Shown piece after piece: positions 1-4,898 of a DNA stretch of 13,543 nucleotides. The stretch's first letter is position 1. The number at the start of each line of letters is the position of its first letter. The position numbers and the translations under genes are program-made. The notes beneath the pieces are model-generated. The model did not search any database, was not told where the DNA came from, and saw only the letters and a list, made by a program, of their open reading frames with translations. Origin of the DNA: an uncultured Ezakiella sp. (lineage in GTDB: Bacteria; Bacillota; Clostridia; Tissierellales; Peptoniphilaceae); contig NZ_CALTVH010000018.1 of NCBI RefSeq assembly GCF_943913045.1, forward strand, positions 1 to 13,543, read 5' to 3'.

Positions 1-54
1 GATTGTACCGATGTTGACATGCGGTTTGGTTCTTTCAAATTTTTCTTTTGCCAT
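1..54 (-). CDS. tuf: Elongation factor Tu, N-terminal 18 codons (partial)
   Basis: Reading leftward from the ATG at 52-54, the peptide is MAKEKFERTKPHVNIGTI, the canonical start of bacterial EF-Tu. EF-Tu is the cytoplasmic GTPase that delivers aminoacyl-tRNA to the ribosome. The residues after HVNIGTI would be the G1/P-loop, but they lie outside the window. A good ribosome binding site (AAAGGAG, complement of 65-71) sits 10 bases upstream. The gene lies about 70 bases downstream of tRNA-Thr on the same strand and appears to share its promoter at 211-239. tRNA-Thr next to tuf is a common bacterial arrangement. The identification rests on a short but highly characteristic peptide. Confidence 0.93.
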   Translation of the reverse strand, partial: MAKEKFERTKPHVNIGTI

Positions 55-64
55 TTTTCAAACT

Positions 65-71
65 CTCCTTT
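65..71 (-). promoter_or_regulatory. Ribosome binding site of tuf
   Basis: AAAGGAG on the minus strand, 10 bases before the tuf ATG. It is a strong Shine-Dalgarno match and fixes the start. In the leader just upstream, the complement of 85-96 can form a small 4-bp hairpin (ACCC/GGGT), too weak to be called regulatory. Confidence 0.8.
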
Positions 72-123
72 GTAATAATTGTTGACCCACTCGGGTTCTT
101 TGTTCTGCCACTTTAAATATAAG

Positions 124-199
124 TGGAGCCCACGACCAGGATTGAACTGGTGACCTCATCCTTACCAAGGATGTACTCTACCGACTGAGCTACGTGGGC
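124..199 (-). tRNA. tRNA-Thr (anticodon GGT)
   Basis: The minus strand folds into a complete 76-nt cloverleaf including an encoded CCA end at 124-126. The acceptor stem is GCCCACG paired with CGTGGGC. The D arm is GCTC-AGTCGGTA-GAGT. The anticodon stem is CATCC/GGATG with loop TTGGTAA, giving anticodon GGT, which reads threonine ACC/ACU. The variable loop is AGGTC, and the T arm is ACCAG-TTCAATC-CTGGT. The discriminator base is T, usual for threonine tRNAs in bacteria. It is the first gene of the transcript that continues into tuf. The CCA end overlaps a short hairpin (CCACTT/AAGTGG, 108-126) that could mark the processing boundary. Confidence 0.96.
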
Positions 200-210
200 T
201 TATATTTCAT

Positions 211-239
211 ATAATACCCTATTTATTTTCTTTTGTCAA
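211..239 (-). promoter_or_regulatory. Strong sigma-A promoter for tRNA-Thr and tuf
   Basis: On the minus strand there is a perfect -35 box TTGACA (complement of 234-239), a 17-bp spacer and the -10 box TATTAT (complement of 211-216). Transcription would begin a few bases before the tRNA 5' end at 199. The near-consensus match fits a constitutively high-expressed tRNA/EF-Tu transcript. No other plausible promoter lies between the tRNA and tuf. Confidence 0.88.
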
Positions 240-263
240 GACTTGGCGGCTCTAACAAAAAAT

Positions 264-291
264 TTGCATTATCATTTTTTTGTGTTATAAT
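264..291 (+). promoter_or_regulatory. Promoter of the serpin gene (extended -10)
   Basis: TTGCAT at 264-269, a 16-bp spacer, then TATAAT at 286-291 preceded by TGT (283-285), the extended -10 motif. Predicted transcription start is near 298, giving a leader of about 40 nt. It lies back to back with the tRNA-Thr/tuf promoter; the two -35 boxes are about 25 bases apart. Confidence 0.8.
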
Positions 292-339
292 ATAGTAAAG
301 TAGTTTTACGAAATTAATCGCAAACAAAAGGAGGAAAAA

Positions 340-1566
340 ATGAAAAAGATTATTTTAATTTTATCAATATTAATGGCCATAAATTTTACCGCCTGCAAAA
401 GAGCTGGCGATGATAATTTTGGCAGGATAAAAGGCGAGGCAAGCGAACCTGACAACAAGGCTATCGCCTTTAACAATGCAGCTGGCCTCAAGGGCTTTGA
501 AGATATCATGGAGGCATCCAATATTTTAAAGGGCGATATAAATTCTGAAATTTTGCAAGGGGCAAACTTGATTTACTCGCCCTATTCTGCAAACTCGGTT
601 TACAGTTTACTGTCCCGTTATTCAAAGGCCATGGAAAATGAAGAGGTCTTCCCTGGATTTCCTATTAAAGATTTACAGACCTATAAGCTAAGGCCTACAC
701 TAATAGATTCCAGATCATTATTTTTAGTTAACAGTGAACCAGATACGGGCATCAAGGCCTTGGACGGCGACGGGATTTTAAAGGTCGTCGGCTTCCCAGA
801 CAAGGCCAAAAAGCTGGCCATGGATTTGCAAAAAGAAGTCCTAGGCGAAGTCCTATTGGAACCCAATTATAATGGTATGGACCTCTCAATCATAAACGCC
901 ACCAGGTTTTTCGGCGGCTGGGATCACGAATTTGACAAAGACCTAACGGCAGAAGACAAGTTCAATACCTTTGATGGTGAGGCAAGAGTTCCCTTTATGA
1001 ATCAAGAACTCATGGGCAAAATCGCCTACCAAACTGAATATTTTACCGCCGTCTACAAGGAGGCCAAGGTCGACGAGAAAAAAGCCCGCGTCTACTTTAT
1101 GGTGCCCAAGGAAATGGACGAAATGACAAGTGAAGACCTTTACAAGAAGGCCCTGGAAGACATGGTCGACGCCATTACAAATGACAAATACTTCGACCGC
1201 TATGATGTCATTTTGAAAACCCCAAAGATTGATTTAACTTCTAATATCGACCTTTTAAAAACCATGGAGGCTAGCGGCAGGGACTTTGTGAATAAAAATT
1301 TTGCCGTAGACCAAAATGTACAAAATCCAAGCGATGAATCCTATAGGACCAGATCTATCAAGCAGGTGGCCAAACTCAAGATAGACGAGAAAAAAGTTGA
1401 AGCCAAGGCCGTAACCATACTGGCAGGAGACAAGTCGGAAGCACCAATCGAAGAAGTAAAAACCTTAGAGGTCATTTGCGACAAGCCATATTTTGTCATA
1501 ATCACCAGCCCATCCGTGGACGGCGAGCTCATAACTTTTATGGCCCTGATTACAAATCCCCAATAA
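340..1566 (+). CDS. Serpin-family lipoprotein (serine protease inhibitor fold)
   Basis: The 408-residue protein has a lipoprotein signal peptide with Cys19 as the likely lipidated residue (…NFTAC; Phe at -3 is atypical). The remaining ~390 residues match the serpin fold. NLIYSPYSANSVYSLL (77-91) corresponds to the N-terminal SP-S motif. The segment starting NATRFFGGW (186-194), followed by EFD and VPFM, is the breach/shutter strand region. The C-terminus (380-407, DKPYFVII…MALITNP) matches the serpin signature. The reactive centre loop would start at Glu350 and place P1-P1' near Ser366-Glu367. Inhibitory serpins trap serine or cysteine proteases covalently. Here the hinge is unusual (Lys at P15, Val at P14, Lys at P11), so inhibition is uncertain. 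The start is fixed by AAGGAGG at 328-334, and the gene is monocistronic with its own promoter and terminator. It would sit on the outer face of the membrane. Confidence 0.85.
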   Translation: MKKIILILSILMAINFTACKRAGDDNFGRIKGEASEPDNKAIAFNNAAGLKGFEDIMEASNILKGDINSEILQGANLIYSPYSANSVYSLLSRYSKAMENEEVFPGFPIKDLQTYKLRPTLIDSRSLFLVNSEPDTGIKALDGDGILKVVGFPDKAKKLAMDLQKEVLGEVLLEPNYNGMDLSIINATRFFGGWDHEFDKDLTAEDKFNTFDGEARVPFMNQELMGKIAYQTEYFTAVYKEAKVDEKKARVYFMVPKEMDEMTSEDLYKKALEDMVDAITNDKYFDRYDVILKTPKIDLTSNIDLLKTMEASGRDFVNKNFAVDQNVQNPSDESYRTRSIKQVAKLKIDEKKVEAKAVTILAGDKSEAPIEEVKTLEVICDKPYFVIITSPSVDGELITFMALITNPQ

Positions 1567-1573
1567 AAAAATT

Positions 1574-1602
1574 AAGCCGCAAAATTAATCTGCGGCTTTT
1601 TT
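1574..1602 (+). terminator. Intrinsic terminator after the serpin gene
   Basis: AAGCCGCA (1574-1581) pairs perfectly with TGCGGCTT (1591-1598) across a 9-nt loop, followed by a run of T to 1602. On the minus strand the stem is followed by AA and then T7, so it may also act as a second terminator for the convergent membrane-protein gene. Confidence 0.9.
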
Positions 1603-1618
1603 CTTGAAAACTTTCCTA

Positions 1619-1669
1619 TTATATAAAAGAACTTGTTATATAAAAGAACTTGTTATATAAAAGAACTTG
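1619..1669. repeat. Three perfect 17-bp tandem repeats
   Basis: The unit TTATATAAAAGAACTTG occurs three times without a mismatch at 1619-1635, 1636-1652 and 1653-1669. The AAAAGAACTTG part of the last copy is also the arm of the terminator hairpin at 1659-1692. Tandem duplication has therefore copied one arm of a terminator downstream of it, as read on the minus strand. There are no spacers, so this is not a CRISPR array. Copy number is likely variable through replication slippage. Confidence 0.95.
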
Positions 1670-1692
1670 CAAGATGACCTGCAAGTTCTTTT
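1659..1692 (-). terminator. Intrinsic terminator of the membrane-protein gene
   Basis: AAAAGAACTTGCA (1659-1671) is perfectly complementary to TGCAAGTTCTTTT (1680-1692), making a 13-bp stem with an 8-nt loop only 3 bases after the stop codon at 1696-1698. On the minus strand the far arm ends in TTTT followed by ATATAA, an imperfect U-tract. The two extra tandem copies beyond it could form alternative, larger-loop hairpins with the same near arm. Confidence 0.78.
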
Positions 1693-1695
1693 GTT

Positions 1696-2589
1696 TTAGT
1701 CTTTTAAATTTATTAGGGAAATAAAAATCGTAAGAGCAAAGATCAGGCAGGCGAAAATTCCGTAAAATGGCCTTGCCCTTAAAATTCCCAGATGGCCCAG
1801 GCCAATTATACAATAAGAATAAATGGCCAGCCAAAATATTGTAAGAGCCGGATCGGTCAGGCGAAGAGAAATCCTCTTGCGGTCCTTAACCAGCCGAATA
1901 ATAAGCTTGATAAAAATATAAAGCCACAATATTCCAAAGGCCAAGCAGGAAAACCATTCGTCGGTCAAGTCGTTTAGCTTGAGGGAAATAAAACTCAAAA
2001 TCCCAACGGTCGCCACTCCCATAAGGCTGATTACAAGGGCCGCCAAAAGATTTTTGGCGATAGATTTTTCCTTCCGCCGCCAATAGGACTTGGAATAGTA
2101 AATGAGAGACGGCGTTTCAAACATATAGCCTAAAAAATTCACCCATATAACGGACATAAAAGTGTGGTGGTTGATGAGGAGATTGACCTCTCTGCCATCC
2201 CAAAACCAAAAGCCGCCCGATAATCGTATGGCCGCCACGTCCAAAAGTAGATCCATGGTCACCACAAAAAATCCAGCCAGGACCGCCGTCTTGAAATCAT
2301 TCAGCCTAAAACGCTCAGCTAGTCTCAGTGACAAGACCGCAACCGCCCCCCACATAAGGCCGCCAAAAAATGGAAACTGATAAGGCTTGACCCCCACCAT
2401 CAGATAATACAAATCAGAATAATGATAGATATCCGTCAATCGAACAGCCAAAAGCTCCAGGGCAAAGCCAGCTATGGCCGCTGATATAAATAAGTAAAAT
2501 TCCCTGGTCGCTTTCTTCCTATATATATCGACTAGAAAAATACAAACGATAATGTAGCAAATAATTTCAAAAGCGTTGATCCAATTCAT
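1696..2589 (-). CDS. Multi-pass membrane protein, remotely like carotenoid biosynthesis (DUF422/CruF) proteins
   Basis: A protein of 297 residues with about nine hydrophobic segments (near 5-22, 33-51, 74-91, 100-118, 142-164, 181-203, 212-232, 248-265, 274-293). The pattern Y-x-Y … FPFFGGLMW, then Asp113-LLL-Asp117 … GFWFW (126-130) and VNFLG (150-154), resembles the DUF422 carotenoid membrane family. In that family a D-x3-D, a W-x-W and an NFLGW motif recur. This is a remote, by-eye resemblance; no carotenoid genes are nearby, so the substrate is unknown. I chose the ATG at 2589 because a ribosome binding site (AGAGGTGG) precedes it and the -10 box at 2612-2617 lies just upstream. A longer frame to 2733 would start before that promoter and run through a terminator-like hairpin. 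Confidence 0.72.
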   Translation of the reverse strand: MNWINAFEIICYIIVCIFLVDIYRKKATREFYLFISAAIAGFALELLAVRLTDIYHYSDLYYLMVGVKPYQFPFFGGLMWGAVAVLSLRLAERFRLNDFKTAVLAGFFVVTMDLLLDVAAIRLSGGFWFWDGREVNLLINHHTFMSVIWVNFLGYMFETPSLIYYSKSYWRRKEKSIAKNLLAALVISLMGVATVGILSFISLKLNDLTDEWFSCLAFGILWLYIFIKLIIRLVKDRKRISLRLTDPALTIFWLAIYSYCIIGLGHLGILRARPFYGIFACLIFALTIFISLINLKD

Positions 2590-2611
2590 GCGCCCACCTC
2601 TTTCTATTGCA

Positions 2612-2620
2612 ATTATAACA
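2612..2620 (-). promoter_or_regulatory. Extended -10 promoter of the membrane-protein gene
   Basis: The minus strand reads TGTTATAAT: a perfect TATAAT (complement of 2612-2617) with the extended TGn motif. There is no convincing -35 hexamer, which extended -10 promoters can tolerate. The start of transcription would be near 2605, leaving a leader of only about 15 nt that carries the ribosome binding site. Confidence 0.65.
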
Positions 2621-2691
2621 CAAGCCCTGCAAAAATTCCCCCACAGACCTATGGCCTTTCGTGTATGAGCCATAAATTTTTCAGCCAATGA

Positions 2692-2717
2692 AAAAACGAC
2701 CGCCCTAGGTCGTTTTT
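2692..2717. terminator. Symmetric terminator-like hairpin
   Basis: AAAAACGACC (2692-2701) pairs perfectly with GGTCGTTTTT (2708-2717) around a 6-nt loop. Read on the minus strand it ends in T6, and on the plus strand in T5, so it can act in both directions. No plus-strand gene precedes it. On the minus strand it closes the interval that begins with a possible promoter at 2815-2844. Confidence 0.75.
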
Positions 2718-2808
2718 CGTGGAGATTTAACAATGAAATTGTATTAGCTTTGTCGCCAATAACTATTGCTAGTGCAAGACGGCTAAAACCGGATGCCCCC
2801 CTGCAACT
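2692..2808 (-). ncRNA. Possible small RNA of about 115 nt (candidate)
   Basis: On the minus strand a promoter-like pair, TTGAAT (complement of 2839-2844) and TACAAT (complement of 2815-2820) with an 18-bp spacer, precedes about 90 nt of non-coding sequence. The interval ends in the 10-bp hairpin with T6 at 2692-2717. No open frame with a ribosome binding site is visible in it. It could be a small RNA, a decayed gene leader, or chance. It resembles no RNA family I recognise. Confidence 0.25.
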
Positions 2809-2923
2809 AATTTAATTGTACACCGACATTCACCCAAAATTCAAGCGTTATAAGAAAATCTAATAACGATTATAAAGCTATAGAAAAAAGTTATAGGTGC
2901 AGACCAAATTTATGTAAATAAAA

Positions 2924-2945
2924 AGCCCACACGTAAAGGTGGGCT
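2924..2945 (-). terminator. Intrinsic terminator of the small lipoprotein gene
   Basis: AGCCCAC (2924-2930) pairs with GTGGGCT (2939-2945) around an 8-nt loop. On the minus strand the stem is followed by TTTTATTT. It lies 23 bases past the stop codon of the lipoprotein gene and likely closes the lemA-TPM-lipoprotein block if that is co-transcribed. Confidence 0.85.
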
Positions 2946-2968
2946 AAATCAAAGGTGAGATTCTTCTT

Positions 2969-3415
2969 TTAAATTACAAAGACAAACAAATATCCACTTT
3001 TAGTCTTTGGATTATAGATATACAACTTATAAGTTCCGCCTTCAACAAAATACATAAACTTGCCATCTTCATCAGCTTCTAAATCGCGAATAAAATCCTC
3101 GATCTCTGATATATCTTTTATCTTGTCTTCGTGATTTTGTTTTATATTCTCTAATTTCGGTTTTATATCTTTTAAACTCATCGGCTTGTTTTTTTCAAGA
3201 TCTTTGATTGGCTTACCTGCCATATCTTTTTCCCCACTTACAGAAAATGAATATATGGTAAACCTATCGTTGCCAAAACCTCTTTCGCTATCATACACTT
3301 CTTCTATATCCATTTCATAATCAACAATTTCCTTATAATCTTTATTTTTGCATGAGCTTAAAATGAAAATGCAAAAACATATCAACATCAAGCACTTAAA
3401 TAAATGTTTTTTCAT
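2969..3415 (-). CDS. Small lipoprotein of unknown function
   Basis: The 148-residue protein has a lipoprotein signal peptide (MKKHLFKCLMLICFCIFILSSC) with a clean lipobox LSSC and Cys22 as the lipidation site. The mature part is very charged (Lys/Asp/Glu-rich), with a helical middle (about 75-110). A C-terminal beta-like stretch contains GKFMYFVEGGTYKLYIY and ends in the hydrophobic YLFVFVI. I do not recognise a family. The start is supported by AAGGAAGG (complement of 3426-3433) ten bases upstream. It is the last of three same-strand genes after lemA and the TPM gene, but 383 nt of repeats separate it from the TPM gene, so co-transcription is uncertain. Confidence 0.8.
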   Translation of the reverse strand: MKKHLFKCLMLICFCIFILSSCKNKDYKEIVDYEMDIEEVYDSERGFGNDRFTIYSFSVSGEKDMAGKPIKDLEKNKPMSLKDIKPKLENIKQNHEDKIKDISEIEDFIRDLEADEDGKFMYFVEGGTYKLYIYNPKTKSGYLFVFVI

Positions 3416-3470
3416 TCTTATACACCTTCCTTGTATCTACAATTTGCGAGGGCCGTAATATTCACCAATC

Positions 3471-3517
3471 GGTCAATTTCTTGGCTGGAATAAACCAGCC
3501 GCTACAGGAAATTGACC
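3471..3517 (-). repeat. REP-like hairpin A within a 10-bp inverted repeat
   Basis: The inner stem GGCTGG (3483-3488)/CCAGCC (3495-3500) closes loop AATAAA and is followed by GCTACA. On the minus strand this reads GTAG-C then the hairpin. The outer perfect arms are GGTCAATTTC (3471-3480) and GAAATTGACC (3508-3517). The 26-bp core 3481-3506 is identical to 4749-4774, but the outer arms differ there. Confidence 0.85.
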
Positions 3518-3538
3518 TCTTGGGCTAGGGCTTCGAAA
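3502..3538. repeat. 37-bp perfect direct repeat, copy 1
   Basis: Identical over 37 bases to 4671-4707. It begins CTACAGGAAATTGACC and ends GGGCTTCGAAA. It spans the right outer arm of hairpin A and the unstructured tract beyond it. The two copies lie 1.17 kb apart and bracket the TPM gene in direct orientation. Confidence 0.95.
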
Positions 3539-3575
3539 ACGGATGAGATTCTACTCTAAATAAAGTTTTAATAAA

Positions 3576-3636
3576 AACTAAAAAATATGGCCACAATAAA
3601 GTGGCCGCTACCAACGCTTCGCGTTATTTTTTAGTT
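3576..3636 (-). repeat. REP-like hairpin B with variant stem, in a 12-bp inverted repeat
   Basis: The outer arms AACTAAAAAATA (3576-3587) and TATTTTTTAGTT (3625-3636) are perfect complements. Inside are a hairpin GGCCAC-AATAAA-GTGGCC (3589-3606), the linker GCTACC, and a second small hairpin ACGC-TTC-GCGT (3614-3624), so the fold is a three-way junction. Compared with hairpin A, the loop and the GCTAC are kept while three stem pairs change on both sides. Confidence 0.82.
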
Positions 3637-3704
3637 ATTTATATTTCCCTTATCTTCTCTTTACAAAATTTGTTAGAAAAAATTGATGAATTTTTGTAGC
3701 TTGA

Positions 3705-3757
3705 GACTTTTTAGGAATGAGGCGTAGTGAGTCCTACGCCGCAGTGACGAAAAAGTC
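3705..3757. repeat. GAATGAGG/CCGCAGTGA hairpin, copy I
   Basis: Inner stem GGCGTAG (3721-3727)/CTACGCC (3734-3740) with loop TGAGTC, flanked by GAATGA on the left and GCAGTGA on the right. It is enclosed by outer arms GACTTTTT (3705-3712) and AAAAAGTC (3750-3757). A second copy with the same flanks but a different stem is at 4899-4941. Confidence 0.8.
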
Positions 3758-3798
3758 GAACACTGCAAAAATTCGCAATTTTGACAACAAATTATTTT

Positions 3799-4584
3799 TT
3801 ACCAGGAGCCGGAACTTCCCCCTCCCCCACTTCGTCCTCCTCCGCCAGAGAATCCGCCACCAAAGCCGCCGCCAAATCCACCGCGGCCGCCTCTACCACC
3901 GTAGTAGGTTCCGCCTCGGAATGGATTGAAGAAGATGCGTGGGCCTCGGCCTCCGCTTTTTAGGAGAAAGAATATTATTAGCAAGAGGATTATAAGTCTA
4001 ATCGCGCTCATGGCGTCCTCTTCGCTATCTGTGGAGACTGGCCTGATGCCCTCAAGTTTGACGCCTAAATAATCCGCAATTAATCCTAGCGAAATATTGT
4101 AGCCATCCATAATGCCTTGCTCCATATTGCCGTTTTTGAACTCGGGAATCATAACGTTTTGGATAACTTGGTTGGCCCTTTGGGCTGGCATAATTTTCAT
4201 GAGCCCGTAGCCAACTTCGATCCTAACTTCCCCTTTTGAAGTAGCGGTCTTGGGCTTAACCAAAATCAAGAGGCCTTGGTCATTTTTGTCGCCAATTTCC
4301 CACTTCTCAAAGAGTCTTGTTGCGTATGACTCTATGGTCATATCGTTTAAATCATTTACAACCGCCACCACGACTTGGACACCGGCCTTGTCATAGAGCT
4401 CGCTGGAGTGGTCTATAATAAATTTCTTGGACGACTCAGACAAAGTTCCCGTCTCATCGTAAGCGTAAAAATAATAGTCTTGGTCGGGAAGTGAGTCGTA
4501 GTCGAAGTCACTTATCCTGTCCGCATTTACGGAAATGCTAAGGACCATCATAAATGCCATCAAAATATTTATAAATTTTTTCAT
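3799..4584 (-). CDS. TPM-domain (YgcG-like) secreted membrane protein
   Basis: The 261-residue protein has a signal peptide (cleavage near Ala21-Asp22) and a TPM domain (about 37-175). That domain contains the characteristic DETGTLS opening, QVVVAVVNDL, FEKWEIGDKNDQGLLILV and EVRIEVGYGLM motifs. A transmembrane segment (194-209) and a Gly-rich tail ending SGGGGSSGSW, typical of the family, follow. TPM proteins are envelope-anchored; some plant relatives have phosphatase activity in thylakoids, but the bacterial role is poorly defined. It follows lemA on the same strand, the usual pairing, though 396 nt of repeat DNA separates the two. The ribosome binding site AAAGGAGGG (complement of 4594-4602) fixes the start. 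The Gly-rich tail is GC-rich relative to the window. Confidence 0.9.
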   Translation of the reverse strand: MKKFINILMAFMMVLSISVNADRISDFDYDSLPDQDYYFYAYDETGTLSESSKKFIIDHSSELYDKAGVQVVVAVVNDLNDMTIESYATRLFEKWEIGDKNDQGLLILVKPKTATSKGEVRIEVGYGLMKIMPAQRANQVIQNVMIPEFKNGNMEQGIMDGYNISLGLIADYLGVKLEGIRPVSTDSEEDAMSAIRLIILLLIIFFLLKSGGRGPRIFFNPFRGGTYYGGRGGRGGFGGGFGGGFSGGGGRSGGGGSSGSW

Positions 4585-4648
4585 AAATCACTTCCCTCCT
4601 TTCTATGTGTATGTGATAAGCGAGAGATCGAATCTCCGCGTTCGAGAT

Positions 4649-4675
4649 GGCGACCATTTCAGGATCGCCTCTACA
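4649..4675 (-). repeat. REP-like hairpin C (degenerate)
   Basis: GGCGACC (4649-4655) pairs with GGATCGCC (4662-4669) if A4664 is bulged out, leaving a 6-nt loop ATTTCA, and is followed by TCTACA. On the minus strand this is GTAG-A then an imperfect palindrome. It keeps the right side of hairpin A (CTACAGGAAATTGACC) but lacks the matching left outer arm. Confidence 0.65.
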
Positions 4676-4707
4676 GGAAATTGACCTCTTGGGCTAGGGC
4701 TTCGAAA
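4671..4707. repeat. 37-bp perfect direct repeat, copy 2
   Basis: Identical to 3502-3538. After this point the copies diverge: this one continues into TTTCGATGAGAG, while copy 1 continues into ACGGATGAGATTC. Confidence 0.95.
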
Positions 4708-4733
4708 TTTCGATGAGAGAGGCGTGAGTCGCA

Positions 4734-4791
4734 AAATTTTTATCGGTTTTGGCTGGAATAAACCAGCCGCTACATGAACCGATAAAAATTT
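4734..4791 (-). repeat. REP-like hairpin D within a 15-bp inverted repeat
   Basis: The inner hairpin GGCTGG-AATAAA-CCAGCC (4751-4768) and the following GCTACA are identical to hairpin A. The outer arms AAATTTTTATCGGTT (4734-4748) and AACCGATAAAAATTT (4777-4791) are perfect complements over 15 bp and share nothing with the arms of A or B. Confidence 0.87.
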
Positions 4792-4898
4792 ATTCAAGTC
4801 TTTATTGCAAATTTATCCGCAACATTTATCTTCTCTTGACTTTTATCCCTCTCTAAATTTGCGAGGAAAAACGGATGAGATTCACGAAGTACAGAAAT

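Larger units (their letters stand above)
2590..2968. other. Intergenic region between two minus-strand genes
   Basis: This 379-nt stretch holds, from right to left, the terminator of the small lipoprotein gene (2924-2945), a dyad CGTTAT/ATAACG (2846-2851 and 2863-2868), and the candidate small RNA. The terminator-like hairpin (2692-2717) and the promoter of the membrane-protein gene (2612-2620) complete it. I see no protein-coding gene in it on either strand. Confidence 0.7.
3471..3757 (-). repeat. Composite intergenic repeat, copy I
   Basis: About 287 bp. In plus-strand order it contains an AATAAA-loop hairpin with GCTACA (3483-3506) inside arms GGTCAATTTC/GAAATTGACC, and a 37-bp segment (3502-3538). 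These are followed by the block AAAACGGATGAGATTC (3536-3551) and a second AATAAA-loop hairpin (3589-3611) inside 12-bp arms. A spacer with TTATCTTCTCTT (3650-3661) and a GAATGAGG…CCGCAGTGA hairpin (3715-3747) complete it. Copy II at about 4649-4941 has matching modules with similar spacing and total length. I assign it to the minus strand because GTAG then precedes each hairpin as in REP elements, and both copies follow a minus-strand stop codon. Confidence 0.75.
3416..3798. other. Intergenic region filled by composite repeat copy I
   Basis: This 383-nt gap between the TPM gene and the lipoprotein gene has no supported coding sequence. Most of it (3471-3757) is a mosaic of nested hairpins also found, in the same order, at about 4649-4941. 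Individual modules are listed separately. Only the lipoprotein ribosome binding site (about 3426-3433) is an identifiable gene signal; no promoter or U-tract terminator is obvious. Confidence 0.75.

Noticed and set aside
1619..1669. CRISPR-like array
   Set aside because: The repeats are 17 bp and directly abutting with no spacers; they derive from a terminator arm.
2590..2733. 48-codon N-terminal extension of the membrane-protein frame (start at 2733)
   Set aside because: It would cross the terminator-like hairpin at 2692-2717 and start upstream of the -10 box at 2612-2617. It lacks a ribosome binding site, whereas the ATG at 2589 has AGAGGTGG.
3535..3551. Hammerhead ribozyme core (GATGAG with nearby GAAA)
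   Set aside because: The required CTGATGA is absent (CGGATGA instead), and the GAAA lies on the wrong side without the expected stems and cleavage triplet.
3717..3963. Short plus-strand frames opposite the TPM gene 3' end
   Set aside because: They are shadows of the Gly-rich tail (low-complexity Ser/Ala/Arg translation) and start inside the repeat hairpin without a ribosome binding site.
4603..4797. 64-codon minus-strand frame in the lemA-TPM gap
   Set aside because: It lies entirely in the composite repeat, has no ribosome binding site, and its peptide simply reads through the hairpins.
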